This document shows positions 17,011-25,601 of a stretch of 64,000 nucleotides of DNA, one piece after another. How positions within the stretch are numbered: the first letter of the stretch is position 1; each line of letters starts with the position of its first letter. A model generated the notes under the pieces. That model made no database searches, was not told where the DNA came from, and worked only from the letters and a program-made list of their open reading frames with translations. This DNA comes from Pseudomonas sp. GTDB lineage: Bacteria > Pseudomonadota > Gammaproteobacteria > Pseudomonadales > Pseudomonadaceae. Location: assembly GCF_002796985.1 (NCBI RefSeq), contig NZ_PEKX01000006.1:1-64000 (forward strand), given 5' to 3'. Both the position numbers and the translations under genes were made by a program.

Positions 17011-17472
17011 TCAGGCCTGGCTGAGCGGGCGCTGGCGGCTGCTCTGGGTCGAGCCGCCACGGCGGTCGTAGAGATTGGGAGTGTCCTGGCCGCGCAGGAT
17101 ATCGAGCAGGCGCCCGGTGCTGGCCTGGCCGGCGCGGATGACCTTGCCGTTGCGCTGGTTGGCTTCCTGGCACTGGTCGAGGAGGGTGGCGAGTTCGTCG
17201 CCGCGCGCCAGCAGTTCGCCGTTGGCGCTGGCCTGGGCGAGCTGGACCAGACCTTCGCGATCGACGCTGACGCCGGCCTGTTGCAGCGCGACGGTGCGCT
17301 CGCGACCATTGCGCTCGAGCTGCTGGAGCAGCGGCAGCTTGCGATCAAGCAGCTTCTGCAACTGGGCCAGGTCGCGCACCTGCAGCGCCTGGAACTCGTC
17401 GTCGATCAGTTGCAGCAGCGCGCGGGCGGCTTCGATGTCGCCATTGATCAGGGAAAGCAGGGCGTCAGACAT
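17011..17472 (-). CDS. flgN: FlgN-family flagellar export chaperone
   Basis: A 153-residue all-helical, Leu/Gln-rich protein of the FlgN family, the cytosolic chaperone for the hook-filament junction proteins FlgK and FlgL. Heptad-like leucines run through residues 5-115 and the C-terminal 35 residues are polar and probably flexible, where the family binds clients. It lies between flgM and ycgR on the same strand. Sequence conservation of FlgN is low, so gene order carries much of the call. Confidence 0.88.
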   Translation of the reverse strand: MSDALLSLINGDIEAARALLQLIDDEFQALQVRDLAQLQKLLDRKLPLLQQLERNGRERTVALQQAGVSVDREGLVQLAQASANGELLARGDELATLLDQCQEANQRNGKVIRAGQASTGRLLDILRGQDTPNLYDRRGGSTQSSRQRPLSQA

Positions 17473-17515
17473 CTTGGGCTCGGCGTTCTACGAAAGGGGC
17501 CAGCGCGAGTCGGAC

Positions 17516-17827
17516 TCAGTGCTGGGATTCGAAATCGAGCAGCTTGCCGGCCACCCGCTGGCTGTCGACCTGATAGCTGCCGTCAGCGATGGCCGCCTTG
17601 ATGCGAGCCACTTTCTCGTTGTCGACCACGGGCTGGTCCTTCAGTTGATCGCTCACTTTCTGCAGCTGCTGCGCGGTATCGCTGAGCTGTACCGGTTCGC
17701 CGCTCTTGGCCGGGGCGTTGACGGTGGATTCGCTGGCGGTTTCGCTGCGACCGCTCTGGGCGGCACCGCTACGGCCAGTGGTGGCTGGCGTAGAGGCCGG
17801 GTTCAGCCGGTTGAAGTCGATGACCAT
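17516..17827 (-). CDS. flgM: FlgM, anti-sigma-28 factor
   Basis: A 103-residue protein. The N terminus (MVIDFNRLN) and the disordered Ser/Thr/Ala-rich first half followed by a helical second half (VQLSDTAQQLQKVSDQL, then KVARIKAAIADGSYQVDSQRVA and LLDFE) are diagnostic of FlgM, which holds FliA inactive until the hook is complete and is then exported. The start at 17827 is used; longer in-frame translation upstream is not native. It is followed by flgN and preceded by flgA. Confidence 0.93.
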   Translation of the reverse strand: MVIDFNRLNPASTPATTGRSGAAQSGRSETASESTVNAPAKSGEPVQLSDTAQQLQKVSDQLKDQPVVDNEKVARIKAAIADGSYQVDSQRVAGKLLDFESQH

Positions 17828-17969
17828 GTTGGAAACCTCTGGAGGTATTGGACGCTTGCCAAGCTTTTCGGCCGTCTGCAGGAAAACTTTAGGCCGAATT
17901 TTTGTGCGCCCGAACACATTTTGCGCAGCGCTGCCGTCATCATGCCAGAAACGGCTGCCAACCGCAGGG

Positions 17970-18728
17970 TTACAGGGTGACTTCGACGGTCCCCGGCTCG
18001 ATCACCCGTGCCTTGACGATACGCTGCGAGCGCAGGTTGCGCACGCGGATCTGCTCGCCTGGCACGCCGTCGGACAGCGCCTCGCCGGGCATCAGTACTT
18101 TGATGGCGCTGGTGCGGGCGCGGATCACCACCTGCTCGCCCTTGCGCACGGCGGCGGCCTGCTCGAGGAAGACCGGCGCCAGGACCTGGTCGTTCACCGT
18201 GGCACGCTTGAGCTTCTGCCCCAGCGCCCGCTCGGGGTCGGTCAGGTAGCCCTGGGTCAGCGGACCGACGTCGCGCTCGACGACGCTGATGTCGGCGGCT
18301 TCGATCACATGGTCGCGCTTGAGCGGCTGGGTGGTGACGACAATCTGACGGTACAACCTGACCGTGGCCGGGACGAAAACCGTCCAGGGCGAGCTGCCGT
18401 CGCAGCGTACCCGCACCGTGACCCGACCCACGGGCTGCGCCGGGCTTTCCAGCGCCTGCGTCAGGTCTTTGTCGCACTGCGCCAGGCGCAGGCGGGGGTC
18501 GATGCGGGCGACTTCGATCTCGTAGCGCGCGTCTGTGCCGGAAGTCTGCAGATAATCTTCCACCTTGAACTCAAGAAAGCCCTGGGTGGAGCCGATAAGG
18601 ATCTCAGGCGCGGTGAAGCCTTCCGCCCCAGCCGGGGAGAGGGTCAGCGCACCCGTCATGCCGAGCAGCGCAGCCAGCAGGGCGCGCGCGGGTCTCGGCT
18701 GTCGGAAAAATGTCGTTGCGTGTTTCAT
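17970..18728 (-). CDS. flgA: FlgA, flagellar basal-body P-ring assembly chaperone
   Basis: A 252-residue periplasmic protein with an N-terminal signal peptide (positive MKHATTFFRQPRPAR, hydrophobic core, cleavage near AEGFTA around residue 35). The C-terminal half is a SAF domain (about residues 130-190) followed by the FlgA terminal region ending VIEPGTVEVTL. It assists P-ring assembly from FlgI. The ATG at 18728 fits the signal peptide. It is divergent from cheV across 67 bases and precedes flgM, the Pseudomonas order. Confidence 0.93.
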   Translation of the reverse strand: MKHATTFFRQPRPARALLAALLGMTGALTLSPAGAEGFTAPEILIGSTQGFLEFKVEDYLQTSGTDARYEIEVARIDPRLRLAQCDKDLTQALESPAQPVGRVTVRVRCDGSSPWTVFVPATVRLYRQIVVTTQPLKRDHVIEAADISVVERDVGPLTQGYLTDPERALGQKLKRATVNDQVLAPVFLEQAAAVRKGEQVVIRARTSAIKVLMPGEALSDGVPGEQIRVRNLRSQRIVKARVIEPGTVEVTL

Positions 18729-18795
18729 GCAACGATCCAAGCAATGGTCATGCCGCCTTTGTGAGTCGGGCGGCGTTGCGTGCACAGGAGGCTCA

Positions 18796-19734
18796 ATGGC
18801 CGGAGTCATGGATTCGGTCAATCGGCGTACGCAGCTGGTTGGCCAGAATCGTCTCGAACTGCTGCTGTTCCGCTTGAACGGCAGCCAGCTGTACGGGATC
18901 AACGTGTTCAAGGTAAAGGAGGTGCTGCAGTGCCCCCGCCTGACCGTGATGCCCAAATCCAGCCAGGTGGTACGCGGGGTGGCGAACATCCGTGGCGGCA
19001 CCATTCCGATTCTCGACCTGGCGCTGGCCACGGGGCGTTACGCCCTGCGGGACATCGCCAACAGCTTCGTGATCATCACCGAGTACAACACCAAGGTGCA
19101 GGGCTTCCTGGTGCACTCGGTGGAGCGCATCGTCAACATGAACTGGGAGTCGATCCATCCGCCACCCAAGGGCACCGGCCGCGACCATTACCTGACGGCG
19201 GTGACGCGGGTGGACGACCAACTGGTGGAAATCATCGACGTGGAGAAGATCCTCGCCGAAGTGGCGCCAACCTCGGAGGACATCTCCGAAGGCGTGCTGG
19301 ATGCCGAGACCCAGGCCCGCGCGGTGAGCAAGCGCGTGCTGGTGGTGGACGACTCCTCGGTGGCGCGCAAACAGCTGGTGCGTTGCCTGGAAACTGTCGG
19401 CGTCGAGGTGCTGGCGCTCAACGATGGCCGCCAGGCGCTGGATTACCTGCACCAGATGGTGGAAGCCGGAGGGCATCCGGGCAGTGATCTGCTGATGGTG
19501 ATCTCGGATATCGAGATGCCGGAAATGGACGGCTACACGCTCACGGCGGAAATCCGTCACGACCCGCGCATGCAGGACCTGCATATTCTCCTGCATACTT
19601 CGTTGTCCGGGGTGTTCAACCAGGCCATGGTGAAGAAGGTCGGCGCTGACGACTTCCTCGCCAAGTTCCGTCCCGACGACCTGGCAGCCCGTGTGTCGGA
19701 CCGGATCAAGGCGGTGGATGGTGCGTCGGCCTGA
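18796..19734 (+). CDS. cheV: CheV chemotaxis coupling protein (CheW-REC)
   Basis: A 312-residue fusion of an N-terminal CheW domain (about residues 15-165) and a C-terminal receiver domain (about 177-310). The receiver starts RVLVVDDSSVARKQ with the acidic pair, carries the phospho-acceptor Asp in SDIEMPEMDG, and the conserved Lys in ADDFLAKFRPDD. CheV couples receptors to CheA and can be modulated by phosphorylation. CAGGAGG lies just upstream of ATG 18796. It is followed by cheR and divergent from flgA. Confidence 0.95.
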   Translation: MAGVMDSVNRRTQLVGQNRLELLLFRLNGSQLYGINVFKVKEVLQCPRLTVMPKSSQVVRGVANIRGGTIPILDLALATGRYALRDIANSFVIITEYNTKVQGFLVHSVERIVNMNWESIHPPPKGTGRDHYLTAVTRVDDQLVEIIDVEKILAEVAPTSEDISEGVLDAETQARAVSKRVLVVDDSSVARKQLVRCLETVGVEVLALNDGRQALDYLHQMVEAGGHPGSDLLMVISDIEMPEMDGYTLTAEIRHDPRMQDLHILLHTSLSGVFNQAMVKKVGADDFLAKFRPDDLAARVSDRIKAVDGASA

Positions 19735-19855
19735 TCCAGCGTGACAAGTTGCGGGTGGCGCCGGTGCCGTCCGCATCGTCTAAGGTTTTTTGAACACCGG
19801 TCAGGCAGTTGTCGGCGTACCGTCGGCAGCCGCCCACGAGCAAAGAGGCGTATCT

Positions 19856-20677
19856 GTGACATCCACCCATTCTGAATTCGAGCTGTTCCGGGATTTCCTG
19901 GAGAAGACCTGCGGCATCCTCCTGGGTGCCAACAAGCAGTACCTGGTCGCCAGCCGCTTGAACAAGTTGATGGAACAGCAGGGCATCAAGTCCCTGGGCG
20001 AACTGGTGCAGAAGGTCCAGATGCGCAGCCAGCTGCGCGAGCAGGTGGTCGACGCGATGACCACCAACGAGACCCTGTGGTTTCGCGATACCTATCCCTT
20101 CGAGGTGCTGAAGAGCCGCGTGCTGCCGGAGGCGATCAAGGCTGCGCCCGGCCAGCGCCTGCGTATCTGGTCGGCGGCCTGCTCCTCGGGGCAGGAACCT
20201 TATTCACTGTCGATGACCATCGACGAGTTCGAGCGCAGCAACCTTGGCCAGTTGAAGGCGGGCGTGCAGATCGTCGCCACCGACCTGTCCGGCTCCATGC
20301 TCACCGCCTGCAAGGGCGGCGAGTACGACAGCCTGGCGATCGGCCGCGGCCTGTCGCAGGAGCGCCTGGCGCGCTACTTCGACCAGAAGACCCCGGGCCG
20401 CTGGACGGTGAAGCCGGCGATCAAGAGCCGCGTGGAGTTCCGCGCGCTGAACCTGCTGGACAGCTACGCGACGCTGGGCAAGTTCGACATGGTGTTCTGC
20501 CGCAACGTGCTGATCTATTTCTCGGCCGAGGTGAAGCGCGACATCCTCCTGCGCATCCATGCCACGCTCAAACCGGGCGGCTACCTGTTCCTCGGCGCTT
20601 CCGAGGCGCTCAACGCGCTGCCGGATCACTACCAGATGGTTCAGTGCAGCCCGGGGATCATCTACAAGGCCAAGTGA
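19856..20677 (+). CDS. cheR: CheR, chemoreceptor glutamate methyltransferase
   Basis: A 273-residue SAM-dependent methyltransferase that methylates glutamates of chemoreceptors. It has the N-terminal helical CheR domain (EFELFRDFLEKTCGI...) and the SAM-binding core: WSAACSSGQEPYSL (motif I), VATDLSGSML, and DMVFCRNVLIYF. I chose GTG 19856, with GAGG eight bases upstream, because it begins at the point where I recall family members starting; a longer frame from 19790 would add 22 unconserved residues. It follows cheV in the same direction. Confidence 0.93.
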   Translation: MTSTHSEFELFRDFLEKTCGILLGANKQYLVASRLNKLMEQQGIKSLGELVQKVQMRSQLREQVVDAMTTNETLWFRDTYPFEVLKSRVLPEAIKAAPGQRLRIWSAACSSGQEPYSLSMTIDEFERSNLGQLKAGVQIVATDLSGSMLTACKGGEYDSLAIGRGLSQERLARYFDQKTPGRWTVKPAIKSRVEFRALNLLDSYATLGKFDMVFCRNVLIYFSAEVKRDILLRIHATLKPGGYLFLGASEALNALPDHYQMVQCSPGIIYKAK

Positions 20678-20755
20678 TTGGCCTGTCCGGGCGGGGGCTT
20701 CGATTGCAGGAGAGCGCCACGCCCGCAATCCGTCGGCTGGCCCGACTGATTTCCG

Positions 20756-21124
20756 TTACCAGGTTTTCGGCCGGTACCCCTTTACGCAGGCCCGGACTTC
20801 GTCGTCGATCACATTCCCCGGCTTGATGCAGTCCGACAGCTTGCGCGGGCTGTCGCTGTAGGGCGAGGCCGCCGGTGCCGCTTCCATTCCGGCAGGGGAA
20901 AGGCCCAGGCGACTCTGCAGGACCATCCAGCGTTCCTGCACCCAGGCATGGCTGGCCGGGTTGCGCCACAGGGCCGTGCCGGCGGCGATGATCAGCAGTG
21001 GGATGAGGAACCACAGCAGCGGCTTCACCAGCATCCGCCAATTGCGCTTCGGGTCTTCGGGCGGCTTCCGCCGATTCTGCTGCCTGACCTGTTCCCAGTA
21101 GTAGTCGCGATCACGGTCGCTCAT
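20756..21124 (-). CDS. Small single-pass membrane protein, function unknown
   Basis: A 122-residue protein with a basic cytoplasmic N terminus (YYWEQVRQQNRRKPPEDPKR), one clear membrane helix (VKPLLWFLIPLLIIAAGTAL, about residues 33-52), and a periplasmic tail with two cysteines (DCIKPGN and ACVKGY) that could pair. I do not recognise the family. It is convergent with cheR and divergent from lhr, so it stands as its own unit. Codon use is normal for the window, which favours a real gene. Confidence 0.7.
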   Translation of the reverse strand: MSDRDRDYYWEQVRQQNRRKPPEDPKRNWRMLVKPLLWFLIPLLIIAAGTALWRNPASHAWVQERWMVLQSRLGLSPAGMEAAPAASPYSDSPRKLSDCIKPGNVIDDEVRACVKGYRPKTW

Positions 21125-21236
21125 CGAGTGCTCTTTCGCCTTGTGGATGGAGGAAGAGTAACGGCTGGCGCGGCCTGCGGCGAGGTGCGATCAGTGGTCC
21201 TTGTGACGGGCTTCGCGCACCACCATATTGGTTGGC

Positions 21237-24200
21237 ATGACTGCCCCTCGAATCTCCTCTCGCGCCCAGCGAGCCGATGTGCTGTCCGCTTTCCACCCGG
21301 CGGTGGCCGGCTGGTTCCGCGCACATTTCCCTGCGCCGACCCAGGCGCAGATCGAGGCCTGGCCGGCGATCCAGGCGCGCGAGTCGACGCTGGTGGCGGC
21401 GCCCACCGGCTCGGGCAAGACGCTCACGGCGTTTCTTTCGGCCATCGACGCACTGGTTCGCGAGGGGCTGGAACACGGCGGCGAGCTGCCGGACCGCACC
21501 ACGGTGGTCTACGTCTCACCGCTCAAGGCGCTGTCCAACGACATCCGCATCAACCTCGAGGAGCCCCTGGCCGGCGTCCGCGCGGCGCTGGTGGAACTGG
21601 GTCTGCCGGAGGTGGATATCCGCACGGCGGTGCGCACCGGCGACACCACCTCCAGCGAGCGCGAGGCCATGCGCCGGCAGGTGCCGCACATCCTCGTCAC
21701 CACCCCCGAATCGCTCTACGTGCTGCTCGGCTCGGATTCCGGCCGCGCCATGCTGGCTGGCACGCGCAGCGTGATAGTCGATGAAATCCATGCGCTGGCG
21801 GCAAGCAAACGAGGCAGCCACCTGGCGTTGTCGCTGGAACGTCTGCAGGCATTGTGCGAGGCGCCGCTGGTGCGCATCGGCCTGTCCGCCACGCAGAAGC
21901 CCATCGCGGCAGTGGCCGCTTTCCTGGTCGGGCGCCATCAGGCCTGCCGCATCGTCGACATCGGCTACAGCCGCCAGCGCGACCTGAACCTGGAAGTGCC
22001 GGCGGCGCCGCTGGAGGCGGTGATGTCCCACGATGTCTGGGACAAGGTCTACGACCGCCTCGCCGAGCTGGCCGGCGAGCATCGCACCACGCTGGTCTTC
22101 GTCAATACCCGGCGGCTGTCCGAGCGCATTACCCGGCACCTGGCCGAGCGCATCGGCGCCGGCTGGGTGGCGGCGCACCACGGCAGCCTGTCCAAGGAGC
22201 TGCGCCTGGGCGCCGAGCGGCGCCTCAAGGCCGGGCAACTGAAGGTGCTGGTGGCCACCGCTTCGCTGGAGCTGGGCATCGACATTGGTGATGTCGAACT
22301 GGTCTGCCAGATCGGCTCGCCGCGTTCCATCGCTGCCTTCCTGCAACGCGTCGGGCGCTCCGGCCACAGCGTTGGCGGCACGCCCAAGGGGCGGCTGTTC
22401 CCCACCTCGCGGGACGACCTGATCGAGTGCGTGGCATTGCTCGACAGCGTGCGGCAGAACGAGCTGGACGCCCTGAGTATTCCCCACGCGCCGCTGGACG
22501 TGCTGGCCCAGCAGATAGTCGCCGAGGTGGCCTGCCAGGAATGGCGCGAGGACGCGCTGTTCGAACTGTTCACCGCCGCGCAGCCCTACGCCGACCTGAG
22601 CCGCGAGCAGTTCGACGCCATGCTGCGCACCCTCGCCGAGGGCTACGCCAGCCGCAACGGCCAGCGCGGCGCTTACCTGCACCGCGATGCCGTGCACCAG
22701 CGCCTGCGCGGCCGGCGCGGTGCCAAGCTCACCGCCGTGACTTCCGGCGGCACCATTCCCGACGCCGGTGATTACGCCGTACTGCTGGAGCCGCAGGGGC
22801 TGACGGTGGGCACGGTGAACGAGGATTTTGCTGTCGAAAGCCTGGCCGGCGACGTGTTCCAGCTGGGCAATATTTCCTACCGCATCCTCCGGGTCGAGCC
22901 GGGCCGCGTACGCGTCGAGGACGCCCAGGGCCAGCCGCCGAACATTCCCTTCTGGCTCGGCGAGGCGCCGGGACGCACCGACGAGCTGTCCACCAGCGTC
23001 GCGCGCCTGCGCGGCCAACTGGACGAATTGCTGGCCCAGGGCGAGAGCGACGCTGAGCCGCTGGCGCGGGCCATCGACTGGCTGCAAGGCCAGCTCGGCC
23101 TGAACGATGCGGCGGCGCGGCAACTGGTCGAGTACCTGGCCCGCGCGCGCCACGCCCTCGGCGCGCTGCCGACGCAGAAGACGTTGATCCTCGAACGCTT
23201 CTTCGACGAATCCGGCGGCATGCAACTGGTCATCCATTCGCCCTACGGCAGCCGCATCAATCGCGCCTGGGGCCTGGCGTTGCGCAAGCGCTTCTGCCGC
23301 ACCTTCAACTTCGAGCTGCAGGCCGCCGCCACCGAAGACGCGATCATCCTCTCGCTGTCCACCAGCCACAGCTTCCCGCTGGACGAAGTGTGGCGCTACC
23401 TGCACTCCAACAGTGCCGAGCAGGTGCTGATCCAGGCGTTGCTCGATGCACCGCTGTTCGGCGTGCGCTGGCGCTGGAACGCCACCACGGCGCTGGCCTT
23501 GCCGCGCTACAGCGGCGGGCGCAAAGTCGCCCCGCAGTTGCAGCGCATGCGCAGCGAGGACCTGCTGGCCTCGGTGTTCCCCGACCAGGTCGCGTGCCTG
23601 GAAAACATCGTCGGCGAGCGCGAGATTCCCGATCACCCGCTGGTGGCGCAGACCCTCGACGACTGCCTGCACGAGGCGATGGACAGCGAAGGCTGGCTCG
23701 CCTTGCTGCGGCGCATGGAGCGTGGCGAAGTGACCCTGCTGGCGCGCGACCTGCCGGCGCCGTCGCCGCTGGCGGCGGAGGTGCTGTCCGCCAGCCCCTA
23801 TTCATTCCTCGACGACGCGCCGCTGGAAGAGCGCCGCACCCAGGCCGTGCAGAGCCGCCGCTGGACCGACCCGGAAAGCGCCGACGATCTTGGTGCGCTG
23901 GATGTTGAAGCCATCGATGCGGTGCGCGCCGAATCCTGGCCCGAAGCCCGCGATGCCGACGAGATGCACGAGGCGCTGACTGGCTTGGGCGGCATCCGCG
24001 AGAGCGAGGTGCAGGCCAACGAGGGCTGGCCCTTCCTGCTCCAGTCGCTGGCCAAGGCGGGGCGGGCGACGCGCCTGGAACTGCCCGTGGGCGCTGTCTG
24101 GGTGGCGGCGGAGCGGCTCAGCCAGTGGCTGGCGCTGCATCCACAGGTCGCGATGACGCCGCTGCTCGATCTGCCGCCGGCGCTGTGCGAACCCTGCACG

Positions 24201-25553
24201 GTGGACGAGGCGCAGGTCGAACTGGTGCGGGCGCGCCTGACTGGTTTCGGCCCGCGCCTGCTGCGTGAGCTGGCGCAGGACCTGGGCATTGCCATCGGCG
24301 ATACCGGCTTCGCCCTGGCCAGCCTGGAGCGAGAGGGCTATGTGCTGCGCGGTCGTTTTACGCCGGGAGCGAGCGAAGAGGAATGGTGCGAGCGCCACTT
24401 GCTGGCGCGCATCCACCGCTACACGGTCAAGCGCCTGCGCCGGGAGATCGAGCCGGTGGCGCGGGCGGATTTCATGCGCTTCCTGTTCGACTGGCAGCGT
24501 GTGTCTGCTGGAACGCGGGTGCGCGGTGCGGAATCCCTGGCTGGGGTGCTCAGCCAGCTGGAAGGTTTCCAGGCCGCCGCCAGCGCCTGGGAAAGCGACC
24601 TCCTGCCCAGCCGCGTGGCCGATTACGGGATCAACTGGCTGGATGACCTGTGCCGTGCCGGGCGCATCGTCTGGGCGCGCCTGCCGGGCCGAGCCGTCGC
24701 CAAGGGCCGTGGTGGCCCGCTGAAGAGCACGCCCATCGTGTTGCTGCCGCGCGCGCAAATGGCGCAGTGGAGCGTGCTGAGCACGGGGCAGGCGGAGGCG
24801 GAGCTGTCCGCCAAGGCCAGCAAGGTGCTGGAGGTGCTCAAGGAACACGGCGCGTCGTTCTTCGAGGAACTGGTCAGCGACAGCCACCTGTTGCGCACCG
24901 AACTGGAAACGGTGCTGGGTGAGCTGGTGGCGGCGGAGCGGGTGAACGCCGACAGCTTTGCCGGCCTGCGTGCCTTGCTGATGCCCGCAGCGAGGCGCCA
25001 TCCGCAGCGGCGCTCACGCACACCGCTGTTCGGCATGGCCGATGCCGGGCGCTGGGCATTGCTGCGCCGCTCCTCGCTGGAGCCGGGAGCGCGGCTGCCG
25101 GCGGAAGTGCTTGAACATGTCGCCATGACCCTGCTGCGCCGCTACGGCGTGGTCTGCTGGCGCCTGCTCGACCGTGAAGCCGATTGGCTGCCGCCCTGGC
25201 GCGACCTGCTGCGGGTCTACCACCGCCTGGAAGCGCGCGGGGAAATCCGTGGCGGGCGCTTCGTCGCCGGGCTGACCGGCGAGCAGTTCGCCCTGCCCGA
25301 AGCCGTCGGCCTGCTGCGCGAAGTGCGCCGCCGCGAGGTGAGCGGCGAATGGCTGGTGGTCTCGGCGGTCGACCCGCTGAACCTCGCCGGCACGCTGCTG
25401 CCGGGGCGCAAGGTGCCGGCGCTGAGTAGCAACCGCGTGCTCTACCGCGATGGCGTGCCGGTGGGCGCGTTGATCGCGGGCGAGGTGGAGCTGTTCGCGG
25501 AGCTGGCGGCGGAAGACCAGGCCCGCGCGCGGGAACTGCTGATCCGCCGCTGA
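21237..25553 (+). CDS. lhr: Lhr, large DEAD/H-type ATP-dependent helicase
   Basis: A 1438-residue superfamily 2 helicase, by far the longest gene here. Walker A APTGSGKT is at residues 55-62, the DEIH box at 182-185, SATQKP (motif III) follows, and the second RecA domain contains VATASLELGIDIGDV and QRVGRSGHS (motifs V-VI). A winged-helix and Lhr core region and the long bacterial-type C-terminal extension (to 1438) complete the 'long' Lhr architecture. Lhr proteins translocate 3' to 5' on DNA and unwind RNA:DNA hybrids. ATG 21237 is used in preference to a TTG nine bases upstream. No nuclease/phosphoesterase partner gene is adjacent. Confidence 0.93.
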   Translation: MTAPRISSRAQRADVLSAFHPAVAGWFRAHFPAPTQAQIEAWPAIQARESTLVAAPTGSGKTLTAFLSAIDALVREGLEHGGELPDRTTVVYVSPLKALSNDIRINLEEPLAGVRAALVELGLPEVDIRTAVRTGDTTSSEREAMRRQVPHILVTTPESLYVLLGSDSGRAMLAGTRSVIVDEIHALAASKRGSHLALSLERLQALCEAPLVRIGLSATQKPIAAVAAFLVGRHQACRIVDIGYSRQRDLNLEVPAAPLEAVMSHDVWDKVYDRLAELAGEHRTTLVFVNTRRLSERITRHLAERIGAGWVAAHHGSLSKELRLGAERRLKAGQLKVLVATASLELGIDIGDVELVCQIGSPRSIAAFLQRVGRSGHSVGGTPKGRLFPTSRDDLIECVALLDSVRQNELDALSIPHAPLDVLAQQIVAEVACQEWREDALFELFTAAQPYADLSREQFDAMLRTLAEGYASRNGQRGAYLHRDAVHQRLRGRRGAKLTAVTSGGTIPDAGDYAVLLEPQGLTVGTVNEDFAVESLAGDVFQLGNISYRILRVEPGRVRVEDAQGQPPNIPFWLGEAPGRTDELSTSVARLRGQLDELLAQGESDAEPLARAIDWLQGQLGLNDAAARQLVEYLARARHALGALPTQKTLILERFFDESGGMQLVIHSPYGSRINRAWGLALRKRFCRTFNFELQAAATEDAIILSLSTSHSFPLDEVWRYLHSNSAEQVLIQALLDAPLFGVRWRWNATTALALPRYSGGRKVAPQLQRMRSEDLLASVFPDQVACLENIVGEREIPDHPLVAQTLDDCLHEAMDSEGWLALLRRMERGEVTLLARDLPAPSPLAAEVLSASPYSFLDDAPLEERRTQAVQSRRWTDPESADDLGALDVEAIDAVRAESWPEARDADEMHEALTGLGGIRESEVQANEGWPFLLQSLAKAGRATRLELPVGAVWVAAERLSQWLALHPQVAMTPLLDLPPALCEPCTVDEAQVELVRARLTGFGPRLLRELAQDLGIAIGDTGFALASLEREGYVLRGRFTPGASEEEWCERHLLARIHRYTVKRLRREIEPVARADFMRFLFDWQRVSAGTRVRGAESLAGVLSQLEGFQAAASAWESDLLPSRVADYGINWLDDLCRAGRIVWARLPGRAVAKGRGGPLKSTPIVLLPRAQMAQWSVLSTGQAEAELSAKASKVLEVLKEHGASFFEELVSDSHLLRTELETVLGELVAAERVNADSFAGLRALLMPAARRHPQRRSRTPLFGMADAGRWALLRRSSLEPGARLPAEVLEHVAMTLLRRYGVVCWRLLDREADWLPPWRDLLRVYHRLEARGEIRGGRFVAGLTGEQFALPEAVGLLREVRRREVSGEWLVVSAVDPLNLAGTLLPGRKVPALSSNRVLYRDGVPVGALIAGEVELFAELAAEDQARARELLIRR

Positions 25554-25601
25554 CGCTGGCTTACACTCAGCGGCACGGAAGTTTCTCCTAGTGAGGCTGT
25601 G

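Noticed and set aside
16102..17601. 499-codon plus-strand frame opposite ycgR and flgN
   Set aside because: Antisense to conserved flagellar genes; composition is that of a shadow frame.
19735..19855. Sigma-28 promoter in the cheV-cheR gap
   Set aside because: No convincing pair of FliA -35 and -10 elements was seen at a proper spacing.
21516..23672. 718-codon minus-strand frame inside lhr
   Set aside because: Shadow of the helicase gene with biased Gln/Ala/Arg composition and no ribosome site.
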